64,000 bases of DNA, from positions 3,103,058 through 3,167,057 of the forward strand of contig NZ_ATYB01000014.1 of the NCBI RefSeq assembly GCF_000427465.1, in the 5' to 3' direction. This DNA is from Sinorhizobium arboris LMG 14919 (GTDB lineage: Bacteria; Pseudomonadota; Alphaproteobacteria; Rhizobiales; Rhizobiaceae). Made by a program: the position numbers and the translations under genes. Below, one piece after another: positions 1 to 7,932 of the stretch (positions are counted from its first letter, which is position 1; each line of letters starts with the position of its first letter). Below the pieces are notes generated by a model. That model was given only the letters and a program-made list of their open reading frames with translations. It ran no database searches and had not been told where the DNA came from.

Positions 1-75
1 TGTTTTCGGGGTCTAGCGACGCCTTGAAGGCGCCCCACTTGCCCTTCAAATGATCCCGAAATGAAGGAGACTGCG

Positions 76-735
76 ATGATGGAGACCAAAACCGGCGGCC
101 GTAACGGGGCAATCTCGCGGCGCGTCTTCGTCGGCGGCCTGGCGGCTCTCGCCGGCTTCTCGACGACGTTCGCCACAAGGGAAGCGTCGGCTCAGGCGTC
201 CGCCGTTGCCCAGAGGATTGCCGATCATTTCTCGTCCGTGAAGACGATGGCCGGCGAGTTCGTCCAGTTCGGGCCGCGCGGCGAACAGACGGGCGGCAAG
301 TTCTATATCCGCCGGCCGGGACGCATCCGCTTCAACTACGAAGCGCCCTCGCCCATGCGGGTCATCGCCGACGGCAGGTCCGTGGTCATAGGCAATATGA
401 AGCTCAAGACCTGGGACATCTATCCGCTCTCGAAGACGCCGCTCAATCTGCTGCTCAGCGAAAGAATCGATTTGAGCAGCAGGATGGTACGCGACGTGCG
501 GGTGGAAGCCGACCTCATCACCATCGTACTCGGCGACCGCTCCATCTTCGGCGATTCGACCATCACCATGATGTTCGATCCGAAGACCTACGATCTGCGG
601 CAATGGACGATCACCGACGCCCAGAAGAAGGACACGTCGGTCATGATCTTCAACGTCCGCACCGGCATCGCGCTGGACGACAGGGTCTTCCGCATCCCCT
701 ACGACGAAGTCCGCAACAAACGGCGCGGCGGCTGA
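76..735 (+). CDS. LolA-like outer-membrane lipoprotein carrier protein
   Basis: LolA-family proteins carry lipoproteins across the periplasm from the LolCDE complex to the outer membrane. After the signal sequence the protein has the typical LolA pattern: a helix with VAQRIADHFSSVKTMAGEFVQ, then GGKFYIRRPGRIRFNYEAPSP, and a late MIFNVRTG strand. The chosen ATG at 76 follows AAGGAG at 64-69; an in-frame ATG at 61 lacks such a site. The N-terminus has an SRRVFV twin-arginine motif at about residues 14-19, a hydrophobic stretch and an ASAQA cleavage-like site, so export may be by Tat rather than Sec. A terminator separates it from xthA. Family assignment is good. Whether it is the main LolA or a paralogue cannot be told here. 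Confidence 0.85.
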   Translation: MMETKTGGRNGAISRRVFVGGLAALAGFSTTFATREASAQASAVAQRIADHFSSVKTMAGEFVQFGPRGEQTGGKFYIRRPGRIRFNYEAPSPMRVIADGRSVVIGNMKLKTWDIYPLSKTPLNLLLSERIDLSSRMVRDVRVEADLITIVLGDRSIFGDSTITMMFDPKTYDLRQWTITDAQKKDTSVMIFNVRTGIALDDRVFRIPYDEVRNKRRGG

Positions 736-760
736 CCTTGCAGCCGACATCAGAGAAACG

Positions 761-781
761 GCCGCCTCCGGGCGGCTTTTT
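761..781 (+). terminator. Intrinsic terminator after the LolA-like gene
   Basis: A perfect 6-bp GC stem (761-766 with 771-776) and a TCCG loop are followed by a run of six T, 26 bases after the stop codon. Confidence 0.8.
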
Positions 782-869
782 CATGCTTGTCGATCGGAGC
801 CGAACCTGTTTAAACGCTCCCGTTGCCGGACGCGTGATCCTTGCCGGCAATTTCCCGGGAGAACGAGGA

Positions 870-1676
870 ATGCCTCTTTCCATTGCCACATGGAACATCA
901 ACTCCGTTCGCCTGCGCATGCCGCTGGTCGAACATTTCCTCAAGACATGGCAGCCGGACATCCTCTGCCTGCAGGAAATCAAGTGTCCGAACGACCAGTT
1001 CCCCTCCGCGCCGCTGAGGAAGCTCGGCTACGAATATATCGAGATGCACGGGCAGAAGGGCTACCACGGCGTCGCCACCATTTCGCGCCTGCCGCTCCAT
1101 GAGCTGACGGACCGCCGCGACTATTGCGGCGTCGGCGATGCTCGCCATCTCTCCGTCGTCTTTTCGGTCGGCGGAAAGACGATCCGCCTCCACAATTTCT
1201 ATGTACCGGCCGGCGGCGACGAGCCGGACCGCGTGATCAATCCGAAGTTCGGGCACAAGCTCGACTTCGTCGACGAAATGAAGCTTCTGCATGCGGAAGC
1301 CGAGGCCGGGATATCGTCGATCCTCGTCGGCGATCTCAACATAGCGCCGCTCGAGCACGACGTCTGGTCGCACAAGCAGCTCCTGAAGATCGTCAGCCAT
1401 ACGCCGATCGAGACCGAGGGTCTGGTCTCGGTGATGACCGGCGGCGCCTGGGTCGACCTGATGCGCCACCATGCGCCGCCGCCGGAAAAGCTCTTCACCT
1501 GGTGGAGCTACCGGGCGAAGGACTGGGCCGCCGCCGACCGCGGACGCCGCCTCGACCACATCTGGTCGTCCGCCGACCTCGCAAGCCAGCTCGTCCGCGT
1601 CGAGATCCTCAAGGAAGCGCGCGGATGGGAGCGGCCGTCCGATCATGTGCCGGTGATCGCGCATTTCGAGCTTTGA
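870..1676 (+). CDS. xthA: Exodeoxyribonuclease III (AP endonuclease)
   Basis: This protein cleaves DNA at abasic sites and has 3'-5' exonuclease activity in base excision repair. It is 268 residues, the usual length. The fold starts at residue 1 with MPLSIATWNINSVRLR. The metal-binding glutamate lies in CLQEIK (about residue 36). Other expected motifs are GDLNIAP, the RLDHIW region and the C-terminal SDHVPV histidine motif. ATG 870 is preceded by GAGAACGAGGA, and the open frame further upstream is non-homologous. It sits alone between a terminator and a convergent gene. Rhizobia often carry several xth paralogues, so the number of the paralogue is not assigned. Confidence 0.95.
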   Translation: MPLSIATWNINSVRLRMPLVEHFLKTWQPDILCLQEIKCPNDQFPSAPLRKLGYEYIEMHGQKGYHGVATISRLPLHELTDRRDYCGVGDARHLSVVFSVGGKTIRLHNFYVPAGGDEPDRVINPKFGHKLDFVDEMKLLHAEAEAGISSILVGDLNIAPLEHDVWSHKQLLKIVSHTPIETEGLVSVMTGGAWVDLMRHHAPPPEKLFTWWSYRAKDWAAADRGRRLDHIWSSADLASQLVRVEILKEARGWERPSDHVPVIAHFEL

Positions 1677-1683
1677 TTGCTCT

Positions 1684-1766
1684 GGACGCCCTCACCCTAT
1701 CACATTGGCCCCGCTTGCGGGGACGAGGTGCCGGCAGCTGGGGTCGGAGCAATGCTCGCCATTACA
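1684..1766. repeat. Degenerate rhizobial mosaic palindrome (RIME-like)
   Basis: The gap between xthA and the convergent gene holds CCCCGCTTGCGGGG followed by GAGGTGCCGGCAGCTGGGG. This resembles the core of the clearer palindromes at 10137-10324 (CCCCG..CGGGGAGAAG.TGCCGGCAGGC..ATGAGGGG). It is a diverged copy and could act as a bidirectional hairpin between convergent genes. Confidence 0.4.
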
Positions 1767-2222
1767 TCAGCCAAACCGCCCGGCGAGCGCCTCCACCCGC
1801 CGGATCATCGCTTGAATATTTGCCCGAATGCGGGCTTCCACCATGGCGGTCACCTCGGGATATTCCTCAAGCATCCGGCGGAAGAGCGGCCGGTTGATGC
1901 GAATTACCTCGCTGTCCTCCTGCGCCGCGGCGGTGAACTTGCGCTCGACCATCGAGATGAGCGCAAGCTCGGACAGGAGCGCGCCACGACCGACGGTCAT
2001 CACCTGCCGCTGACGGCCCTGCGCATCCGCATTCGAAAGCGCGAAGCTGCCGGCCGCAACCGCATAGGCGCAGTCGGCCGGTGCGCCTTCGCGGAAGAGT
2101 TCGTGCCCCTTGGCCACCCGGCGTCGCTCGGCGCCGAAGGCGATCAGCCTCAGCTTGTCCTCGCCGATATCGGCAAAGAGCGACACGTTGGACAGGAGCG
2201 CGATGTCGTCATTGAGTGCCAA
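1767..2222 (-). CDS. Stand-alone cyclic-nucleotide-binding (Crp/Fnr N-domain) protein
   Basis: The 151-residue product consists almost wholly of a cNMP-binding beta-roll. It starts with LLSNVSLFADIGEDKLRLIA and continues with LFREGAPADCAYAVAAGSF, GALLSELALI and VIRINRPLFRRMLEEYPEV, which is typical of the family. No helix-turn-helix follows, because the protein stops after one C-terminal helix. It therefore cannot bind DNA as Crp does and is probably a ligand-sensing or partner protein. It lies 32 bp downstream of the response regulator on the same strand and is probably co-transcribed with it. The arginine expected for phosphate binding in true cAMP receptors is not clear, so the ligand is unknown. 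Confidence 0.8.
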   Translation of the reverse strand: MALNDDIALLSNVSLFADIGEDKLRLIAFGAERRRVAKGHELFREGAPADCAYAVAAGSFALSNADAQGRQRQVMTVGRGALLSELALISMVERKFTAAAQEDSEVIRINRPLFRRMLEEYPEVTAMVEARIRANIQAMIRRVEALAGRFG

Positions 2223-2254
2223 GCGGCAAATCTCCCCCGGTCACGTCGTCCGGC

Positions 2255-2938
2255 TCACGGAACGATCTTGTAGCCGCCGTTCTCTGTCACCAAAATCTCG
2301 GCATTGGAAGGGTCGCGCTCGATTTTCTGTCGTAGACGGTAGACATGGGTCTCGAGCGTATGGGTCGTGACGCCGGAATTATAACCCCAGACTTCCTCGA
2401 GCAGCACGTCGCGGGTGACCACTTTCTGGTCGGCCCGGTAGAGATAGCGGATGATCGCAGCTTCCTTTTCCGTCAGGCGGATCTTCTGGCCGTTCTCCAT
2501 GGTAAGCAGCTTCTGGCTCGGCTTGAAGGTATAGGGGCCGACATTGAAGGTCGCGTCTTCGCTCTGCTCGTGCTGGCGAAGCTGGGCGCGCATACGGGCA
2601 AGCAGCACGGCGAAGCGGAACGGCTTCGTCACGTAGTCGTTGGCGCCGGCTTCGAGGCCGAGGATCGTATCGGAGTCGGTGTCGTGGCCGGTGAGCATGA
2701 TGATCGGCGCCTTGAAGCCGCCCTTGCGCAGGAGCTTCACCGCCTCGCGTCCGTCCATGTCCGGCAGACCGACATCCATGATCAGGAGATCGACCTGGCG
2801 GGCGCGTGCCGTCTGAATGCCCTTTCCGGCGGTCGCCTCCTCCAGAAGGTCGAACTCTTCGTAAAGAGAGAGCTGCTCTATCAACGTCTCACGCAGATCA
2901 TCGTCGTCGTCGACAAGGAGGATGGTGCGAGTCGCCAT
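2255..2938 (-). CDS. OmpR/PhoB-family response regulator
   Basis: This is a two-domain transcription factor of 227 residues. The receiver domain (about 1-118) has the acidic pocket at residues 10-13, the phospho-acceptor Asp55 in LLIMDVGLPDMDG, the switch Thr83 and Lys105 in the VTKPF loop. The C-terminal winged helix (about 130-227) has the usual RLTEKEAAIIRYL and THTLETHVYRLRQKIE segments. No histidine kinase gene is adjacent, so it is an orphan locally. The downstream gene encodes a cNMP-binding protein in the same transcription unit. The regulon cannot be named from sequence alone. Confidence 0.93.
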   Translation of the reverse strand: MATRTILLVDDDDDLRETLIEQLSLYEEFDLLEEATAGKGIQTARARQVDLLIMDVGLPDMDGREAVKLLRKGGFKAPIIMLTGHDTDSDTILGLEAGANDYVTKPFRFAVLLARMRAQLRQHEQSEDATFNVGPYTFKPSQKLLTMENGQKIRLTEKEAAIIRYLYRADQKVVTRDVLLEEVWGYNSGVTTHTLETHVYRLRQKIERDPSNAEILVTENGGYKIVP

Positions 2939-3173
2939 GGGACAGTTCCTGTTGCTTCCTGATTCAAAACTAACTCAAATGCCGCTCTTGGCAAGCGCGG
3001 CGGTTGTTGCCGCCTGTTTCCTTAAATCCTAGCCTATTCAGGATAGAAAGAGGCAGCAACTGAAAGTGTCTACAGCAGCCTCTGCGCATCCGGTGAGACG
3101 CATGGCGCCTAGGGCGTCGTCATATATGAAAACCGATTAAGGTCGCGGTGAGATCACGGCAAAGCAAGAATTT

Positions 3174-3731
3174 GTGAGAATGATGCGCAAGAAATCGTCA
3201 CCGACAGGATCGAAAAAATCGACCATCGTTGTCAGAACCGCTCCGCGCGACCGGAAGCGCGCCCTCGTGCTTTTCGACGGACGAGCGGACCAGGCGGCGA
3301 TCGGGCGAGGCGGGATTACCGCCATCAAGCGCGAAGGCGACGGCGCGACGCCCCGCGCGGCCATGCGGCTCATCGGCGGCTATGTCAGGCGCGATCGCCT
3401 CGCATTGCCGCCGACGCGCCTGCCGATGCGGAGCATCCGGCGCGACATGCTCTGGTGCGATGCCCCACAACACCCGTGCTACAATCGCCCCGTCAGGGCA
3501 CCTTTTCCTGCAAGGCATGAACGGATGATGCGCGACGACGGTCTCTACGACATCTGCCTCGTCATGGATTGGAACATCTCCTGCCGCAGGCGCAATGCCG
3601 GCTCGGCGATCTTCTTCCACCTCATCCGAGCGGATTACGAGCCGACCGAGGGCTGCGTGGCCGTCAGCCTTTCGGCGATGCGGCGACTGATCCGGAAAAT
3701 GCACCGCCGGATGACCGTGAAGGTCGTGTAG
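3174..3731 (+). CDS. Small YkuD-type L,D-transpeptidase domain protein
   Basis: The YkuD signature lies at the C-terminal end: GSAIFFHL with the conserved His (about residue 149), and TEGCVAVS with the catalytic Cys (about residue 161). These enzymes form or exchange 3-3 peptidoglycan cross-links or anchor proteins to the wall. The protein is only about 185 residues and begins with a basic stretch without a hydrophobic signal peptide, which is odd for a periplasmic enzyme. The start may be GTG 3174, ATG 3180 or ATG 3183; no strong ribosome site decides. The residue after the Cys-Val pair is Ala rather than the usual Arg. It is flanked by divergent and convergent minus-strand genes, so it stands alone. 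Confidence 0.75.
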   Translation: MRMMRKKSSPTGSKKSTIVVRTAPRDRKRALVLFDGRADQAAIGRGGITAIKREGDGATPRAAMRLIGGYVRRDRLALPPTRLPMRSIRRDMLWCDAPQHPCYNRPVRAPFPARHERMMRDDGLYDICLVMDWNISCRRRNAGSAIFFHLIRADYEPTEGCVAVSLSAMRRLIRKMHRRMTVKVV

Positions 3732-3769
3732 CTTCGGCCTGGCGGACGAAGCCGAACGGGCGTTGCTAA

Positions 3770-4321
3770 TCAGCCGGACCGTTCTTCTTCCAGCATGCGC
3801 GGCGTCACGAAGCGAACCAGGCGCCCGGTACCGGGCGTCATTTCCGACCAGCGCTCGATATCGAAATCCAGGACTGCGAGGCCGGCTGTCGGAAACTTCT
3901 CCCTCAGTCGCTCCAGCGCAGCTTCATCGCCGCGGCCGGCAAGCAGAAGCGCGAGATCGGCCATTCCCGGATTGTGGCCGACGAGAAGCAGCTTCTCCAC
4001 CGCCGGTTCTATCTTGCGGATGACGTCGAGGATCGCCGTCGCCGCGACCTCGTAGATGCCGACCGCATCGCGCACGGCAACCTCGTGCGGCAAAGCCCCG
4101 GCGACGAGCTCCCAGGTCTCCTGCGCACGCCGCGCGGTCGATACCAGCGCCAGGTCCGGCGCAAGCCCTCGCCGGGCCATGAAGGCACCGACGACGGGCG
4201 CCGCCTTGCGCCCGCGCTCTGAAAGCGGCCGGCGATGATCGGCGACGCCCTCCGGCCAGGCGGATTTCGCATGGCGAAGCAGCATGAGTCGGCGTGTCAC
4301 GGGCCGGGCGTCATCGGGCAT
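3770..4321 (-). CDS. SixA-like histidine phosphatase family protein
   Basis: This is a histidine phosphatase (phosphoglycerate-mutase-like) enzyme of the short SixA type. It has the RHAKS catalytic motif near the N-terminus, LSERGRK, STARRAQETWE and the second catalytic histidine in LLVGHNPGM. SixA removes phosphate from histidine phosphotransfer domains in E. coli; the substrate here is unknown. The start at 4321 (MPDDARP) is chosen because AAGGAG lies 7 bases before it; the longer frame from 4357 has no such site. It is transcribed towards the YkuD gene and preceded by the leuC terminator region. Confidence 0.85.
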   Translation of the reverse strand: MPDDARPVTRRLMLLRHAKSAWPEGVADHRRPLSERGRKAAPVVGAFMARRGLAPDLALVSTARRAQETWELVAGALPHEVAVRDAVGIYEVAATAILDVIRKIEPAVEKLLLVGHNPGMADLALLLAGRGDEAALERLREKFPTAGLAVLDFDIERWSEMTPGTGRLVRFVTPRMLEEERSG

Positions 4322-4381
4322 GAGAGCTCCTTGGGGGCAGCGGACCTGGGGCCGCAACGCATTGTCGCACCATCGCGGCTA

Positions 4382-4408
4382 TAAAAAAAGCCGCCCCGAA
4401 GGGCGGCT
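4382..4408 (-). terminator. Intrinsic terminator of leuC
   Basis: Read on the minus strand, a 7-bp GCCGCCC/GGGCGGC stem with a TTCG loop is followed by seven T, 24 bases after the leuC stop. Confidence 0.85.
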
Positions 4409-4431
4409 CAGACGCCGGAAGCTCAAACCGG

Positions 4432-5841
4432 CTATTTCCACTCGCGGATGTCGACGAAGCGGCCGGCGACCGCTGCGGCAGCCGCCATCGCAGGAGAAAG
4501 CAGGTGCGTGCGCCCCTTGAAACCCTGGCGGCCCTCGAAGTTGCGGTTCGATGTGGAAGCGCAGCGTTCGCCCGGCTTCAGACGGTCGTCGTTCATCGCC
4601 AGACACATGGAGCAGCCGGGCTCGCGCCAGTCGAAGCCAGCTTCCTTGAAGATCCTGTCCAGGCCTTCCGCTTCCGCCTGCTCCTTGACGAGACCGGAGC
4701 CCGGAACGATCATCGCCGAGACGGTCGGGGCGACCTTGCGGCCTTCGACCACCTTGGCGACGGCACGCAGGTCCTCGATGCGGCCGTTGGTGCAGGAGCC
4801 GATGAACACTCGGTCGATAGCGATATCGGTGATCTTCGTGCCCGGCTTCAGGCCCATATAGTCGAGCGCACGCCATTTCGAGGTGCGCTTCGTCTCGTCC
4901 TGGATATCATCCGGGTTGGGAACGACGCCCTGAACGGAAACGACGTCTTCCGGCGAGGAGCCCCAGGAAACGATCGGCGGCAGATTGGCCGCATCGAGCA
5001 CGACGACACGATCGTAATGAGCGCCCTCGTCCGTGTGCAGCGTCTTCCAATATTCGACCGCGCTGTCCCAGCCCTCGCCCTTGGGCGCCCGCGGCCGGTC
5101 CTTGATATAGGCGAAGGTGGTTTCGTCCGGCGCGATCAGCCCGGCGCGCGCGCCGCCTTCGATCGTCATGTTGCAGACGGTCATGCGGCCTTCCATGGAC
5201 AGCGAACGGATCGCTTCGCCGGCGAATTCGATGACGTGGCCGGTGCCGCCCGCCGTGCCGATCTCGCCGATGATGGCAAGGATGATGTCCTTGGCGGTGA
5301 CGCCCGGCGGCAATTGACCGTCGACGCGCACCAGCATGTTCTTCGCCTTTTTCTGGATCAGCGTCTGCGTCGCCAGAACATGCTCGACCTCGGAGGTGCC
5401 TATGCCGTGCGCCAGCGCACCGAAAGCGCCATGCGTCGAAGTATGGCTGTCGCCGCAGACGATCGTCATGCCCGGCAGCGTGAAGCCCTGCTCCGGACCG
5501 ACGATGTGAACGATCCCCTGGCGCTTGTCGTTCTCCGAATAATACTCGACACCGAAATCCGCGGCGTTCCTGGCGAGCGCCTCGACCTGGATGCGGCTCT
5601 CCTCGTTCTTGATGCCGAGATGGCGGTCCGGCGAGGTCGGGACGTTGTGATCGACGACGGCGAGCGTCTTCTCCGGGGCGCGAACCTTGCGTCCGGCCAA
5701 GCGCAGTCCCTCGAAGGCCTGCGGGCTCGTCACCTCGTGAACGAGGTGACGATCGATGTAGAGAAGACAGGTTCCGTCTTCCTGGCTGTCGACCAGGTGA
5801 TCGTCCCAGATCTTGTCGTAAAGAGTACGCGGTGCGCTCAT
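4432..5841 (-). CDS. leuC: 3-isopropylmalate dehydratase large subunit
   Basis: LeuC with LeuD isomerises 2-isopropylmalate to 3-isopropylmalate in leucine synthesis. The 469-residue protein starts at [17 protein letters not shown]. It has the aconitase-family segments [14 protein letters not shown], the iron-sulfur cysteines in GSCTNGR and in [10 protein letters not shown], and a C-terminal [10 protein letters not shown]. The frame extends upstream to 5904, but the added residues are not LeuC-like. leuD is not in the window. A 329-bp leader region precedes it, and a terminator follows. Confidence 0.97.
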   Translation of the reverse strand: MSAPRTLYDKIWDDHLVDSQEDGTCLLYIDRHLVHEVTSPQAFEGLRLAGRKVRAPEKTLAVVDHNVPTSPDRHLGIKNEESRIQVEALARNAADFGVEYYSENDKRQGIVHIVGPEQGFTLPGMTIVCGDSHTSTHGAFGALAHGIGTSEVEHVLATQTLIQKKAKNMLVRVDGQLPPGVTAKDIILAIIGEIGTAGGTGHVIEFAGEAIRSLSMEGRMTVCNMTIEGGARAGLIAPDETTFAYIKDRPRAPKGEGWDSAVEYWKTLHTDEGAHYDRVVVLDAANLPPIVSWGSSPEDVVSVQGVVPNPDDIQDETKRTSKWRALDYMGLKPGTKITDIAIDRVFIGSCTNGRIEDLRAVAKVVEGRKVAPTVSAMIVPGSGLVKEQAEAEGLDRIFKEAGFDWREPGCSMCLAMNDDRLKPGERCASTSNRNFEGRQGFKGRTHLLSPAMAAAAAVAGRFVDIREWK

Positions 5842-6170
5842 GGCTCGTATATCCATCGTATTTTCGAGAATGTGGAATGGGGCCGGCGCCGATGCGGCCG
5901 GCAACAGCTGACCTTGAGATCAGGATAGGCGGCTGGTGAGCGCCCCTGAGACGCGCGCGAAGAAGCGTGCCGGCAGGCGCTTGTGATCCTGCAGCACGAC
6001 GATTTTCTGCTCGCGACATCCGAATTTGGATTCCATGGCCCCGCTCATATCAATTTTTTGACAGTTCGGCAATCGGCGACAAGGGGAGCGCAATCCGATG
6101 AGGGCGCGCGCGTTGAACGGCCGAAGCGAATATGCTAAGAAAACCTTATTATTCGAACGCGACCGGACAT
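5842..6170. other. leuC/MarR intergenic region with a possible 38-codon leader ORF
   Basis: This 329-bp divergent region separates leuC from the MarR gene. On the minus strand an ATG at 6036 opens a 38-residue frame ending at 5920, rich in Arg, Lys and Leu (MESKFGCREQKIVV at its start). It could be a small protein or a leader upstream of leuC, but there is no run of Leu codons and no clear attenuator. A TTGACA at about 6058 on the plus strand is a possible -35 element for the MarR operon. Confidence 0.3.
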
Positions 6171-6650
6171 ATGCCCAGGAAACTCGAATCCGATACGATC
6201 GGGATGCTCCTCACCGATGTCTCCCGTCTGTTGCGCGGTGCCTTCGATCGCAAGGTCAATGCGATGGACCTCGGTATCACGCCCGGCGAAGCCCGCACAC
6301 TGGTCCAGGTGGCCGTGACCGAGGGCATCAAGCAGGCGGAGATCGCGACCCGCATGGGAATCGAGCCCATGACGCTCTCCGCCTATCTGGACCGCCTGGA
6401 AGCAATGGGCCTCGTGGCCCGCGTGCCGGATCCGGCCGACCGGCGCGCCAAGAACGTCGTCGTGACCGACAAGGCCGACCCGCTCATCACCGAGCTGATG
6501 TCGGGTCTGCGTGAAATGATGAACGCCTACACCGAGGATCTGGGCGACGAAGGACGGGAGGTCTTGCGAGCAAATCTCAGGATCCTGCGTGACAGCCTCC
6601 GCCGCCTCGACCCTTGCCTTGCCGGCAGGGAGAAGGGGGCGCCCGAATGA
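6171..6650 (+). CDS. MarR-family transcriptional regulator
   Basis: The product is a winged-helix regulator of 159 residues starting at MPRKLESDTIGMLL. The family pattern is visible: an N-terminal dimer helix, LGITPGEARTLVQVAVTEGI, a recognition helix in MGIEPMTLSAYLDRLEAMGLV, and the wing DPADRRAKNVVVTDK with the conserved DxRxK-like motif. MarR proteins are usually ligand-released repressors of the adjacent efflux gene. The stop codon overlaps the start of the downstream efflux gene (ATGA at 6647-6650), so the two are translationally coupled. An in-frame ATG at 6132 adds non-homologous residues. Confidence 0.9.
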   Translation: MPRKLESDTIGMLLTDVSRLLRGAFDRKVNAMDLGITPGEARTLVQVAVTEGIKQAEIATRMGIEPMTLSAYLDRLEAMGLVARVPDPADRRAKNVVVTDKADPLITELMSGLREMMNAYTEDLGDEGREVLRANLRILRDSLRRLDPCLAGREKGAPE

Positions 6651-7879
6651 CGCTCAGGATGAGCGAGCGGCGCACGAGCATCATCGGCGCCTTCCTGGTG
6701 GCGCTCGGCCCCATCTCGATGGCGCTATACACGCCGGCGATGCCGGAACTCGTGCGTGCCTTCGCCTCCAGCGAAGCGGCGATCAAGATGACGCTGTCGC
6801 TCTATTTCGGCGGCTTCGCTTTCGCCCAGCTCGTCTCGGGCACGCTTTCCGACGTCATCGGCCGGCGGCGGACAACGCTGATCTTCATGGCGATCTATCT
6901 TTCCGGCAGCCTGATGTCGGCCTTCGCGCCCTCCGTTCCTGTGCTGCTTGCGGGACGGCTCGTGCAGGGAATCGGCGCATCCGTCGGGATGACCGTGGCG
7001 CGGGCCATCGTTCGCGATCAGTTCACCGGGACGACGGCGGCCCGGATCATGAACATGATCGGCATGATGCTGGCGCTCGGGCCCGCGGTCTCGCCAACCC
7101 TCGGCGGCATAGCGCTCGGCCTGTTCGGCTGGCAGTCGATCTTCCTGCTGATGGTCGGCTTCGCCCTGGTGGCCTGTTTCATCGTGCAGTTCTTCATGGC
7201 GGAAACGGCAACGCCGGATCGCAGCAAAGGGCACCTCGGGCCTATTCTCGCAGCCTATGGCGAACTCATGAGGGACGGTCGCTTCGTATCCTCGACACTG
7301 GTGATCGCCGGCGCGGTCGGTGCGCTCTATGCATGGGCGACCATGCTGCCCTTCGTGCTGATCAGCCAGGTCGGGCTCACCCCGACCGAGTTCGGCATCG
7401 GCATGCTCATGCAATCGGGCCTGTTCTTTTCGGGCACGGTCACGATGCGCCTCATGATGCGGCGCTTCATGCCGCAGGCGCTCGTGCCGGCCGGCCTCGC
7501 CTTCATCGGCGCGGCGAGCCTCATCCTTGCCTTCGCCATGCATGGGCTGGAGCCGACCTTCCTCTCGGTGATGACGCCGATCGGGATCTATGCCTTCGGA
7601 ATCGCTTTCGTCATGCCTTACATGATGACGGCGGCGATGGCGCCCTTTCCACATATCGCCGGAACGGCTTCGGCGATGATGGGCTTCATTCAGATGAGCG
7701 CCGGCCTGCTCGGCGGCGCTCTCGCCGCCCTCGTCGGCGTACCGGCCCTGGCGCTCGGAACGATCATCCCGAGCTTCGGACTTCTCTCATTTGTAAGCTA
7801 TCTCTGGTATCGCAGGACCGTTCGCCTGAAGCCGCTCGTCGCGCCGGCTGCCGAGCCGATGCGAGAGGCTGCAGAATAG
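6647..7879 (+). CDS. Bcr/CflA-family multidrug efflux MFS transporter
   Basis: This is a 12-helix major facilitator protein of 410 residues in the inner membrane, of the Bcr/CflA drug:H+ antiporter group. It has an N-terminal ALGPISMALYTPAMPEL helix, the loop-2 motif GTLSDVIGRRRTT, and motif-C-like glycine/proline-rich ALGPAVSPTLGGI in helix 5. It overlaps the MarR stop by four bases, which suggests control by that regulator. The substrate is unknown. A long hairpin follows between it and argG. Confidence 0.92.
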   Translation: MTLRMSERRTSIIGAFLVALGPISMALYTPAMPELVRAFASSEAAIKMTLSLYFGGFAFAQLVSGTLSDVIGRRRTTLIFMAIYLSGSLMSAFAPSVPVLLAGRLVQGIGASVGMTVARAIVRDQFTGTTAARIMNMIGMMLALGPAVSPTLGGIALGLFGWQSIFLLMVGFALVACFIVQFFMAETATPDRSKGHLGPILAAYGELMRDGRFVSSTLVIAGAVGALYAWATMLPFVLISQVGLTPTEFGIGMLMQSGLFFSGTVTMRLMMRRFMPQALVPAGLAFIGAASLILAFAMHGLEPTFLSVMTPIGIYAFGIAFVMPYMMTAAMAPFPHIAGTASAMMGFIQMSAGLLGGALAALVGVPALALGTIIPSFGLLSFVSYLWYRRTVRLKPLVAPAAEPMREAAE

Positions 7880-7897
7880 GCTGCGACGGGAAGTGTC

Positions 7898-7926
7898 ATC
7901 CCCTCTGGCCTACGGCCAGAGGGGAT
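7898..7926. terminator. 13-bp perfect inverted repeat between convergent genes
   Basis: ATCCCCTCTGGCC and its exact reverse complement are separated by TAC, placed between the stops of the MFS gene and argG. No T-run follows, so it may act as a bidirectional hairpin or mRNA stabiliser rather than a canonical terminator. Confidence 0.6.
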
Positions 7927-7932
7927 AGCGGT

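Noticed and set aside
4504..5928. 474-residue plus-strand ORF opposite leuC
   Set aside because: Shadow of leuC; no recognisable domain.
7898..7926. CRISPR-like or IS terminal repeat
   Set aside because: Single hairpin with a 3-base loop, no spacers and no transposase nearby.
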